Assembly (NCBI GenBank): GCA_030688105.1
Contig: JAUYIV010000064.1
Span: forward strand, 1 to 11,842
DNA: 11,842 bases
Source of the DNA: Actinomycetota bacterium
Lineage (GTDB): Bacteria; Actinomycetota; Acidimicrobiia; Spongiisociales; UBA11373
Direction of reading: 5' to 3'
In this document: positions 11,836 through 11,842 of the stretch, in pieces
Numbering within the stretch: position 1 is the stretch's first letter
Layout of the letters: each line of letters begins with the position of its first letter
Program-made: the position numbers and the translations under genes
Notes under the pieces: generated by a model
What the model saw: only the letters and a program-made list of their open reading frames with translations
Told to the model about the DNA's origin: nothing
The model's database searches: none

Positions 11836-11842
11836 AGACGCG

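Overview
The window is high-GC bacterial DNA with strongly GC-biased third codon positions, GTG and TTG starts, many lipoprotein signals and Thr/Ala/Pro-rich extracytoplasmic linkers. This fits a Gram-positive-like actinobacterium, perhaps of the Acidimicrobiia type. That placement is inferred from style only: no rRNA or marker gene is present.

Layout. Positions 1-161 hold a heptamer repeat tract and the leader of a cupredoxin-like lipoprotein (162-785, +). A small lipoprotein gene of unknown role (789-1157, -) converges on it. Positions 1382-6236 (+) form one tight operon of six genes in which every start overlaps the preceding stop by 1 or 4 bases. In order it encodes a 69-aa two-helix membrane protein, a GltD-like flavoprotein fused to a 2x[4Fe-4S] ferredoxin domain, a four-helix cytochrome b6-type protein, a three-helix subunit-IV-type protein, a membrane-anchored Rieske protein and an anchored triheme cytochrome c. 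Together these make a split-cytochrome-b (b6f-like) quinol:cytochrome oxidoreductase with a co-encoded pyridine-nucleotide/ferredoxin-type module on the cytoplasmic side.

Positions 6403-6819 (-) encode a small secreted protein. Positions 7002-7478 (-) encode a blue-copper-like lipoprotein on a Thr/Ala linker. It is transcribed divergently from 7701-9278 (+), a His-rich beta-propeller lipoprotein, and the shared intergenic region holds a nested inverted repeat. A clear hairpin follows the propeller gene. Positions 9500-11545 (+) encode an orphan CheA-type histidine kinase with a C-terminal receiver. The last 300 bases hold a weak minus-strand ORF, a perfect 14-bp hairpin and another heptamer tract.

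Taken together, most of the window concerns electron transfer at the membrane and outside the cell. NAD(P)H or reduced ferredoxin may exchange electrons with the quinone pool through the flavoprotein. Quinol is oxidised by the b6/IV/Rieske complex, and electrons leave through the triheme cytochrome c and possibly the nearby cupredoxins. The propeller carries a pattern of seven blade-edge histidines (one pair plus five singles) that recalls the copper site of nitrous-oxide reductase, although the protein lacks a CuA domain. The most notable points are this operon with its unusual cofactor-site substitutions, the His-rich propeller with its divergent cupredoxin, and degenerate 7-bp tandem repeats in four separate intergenic regions.
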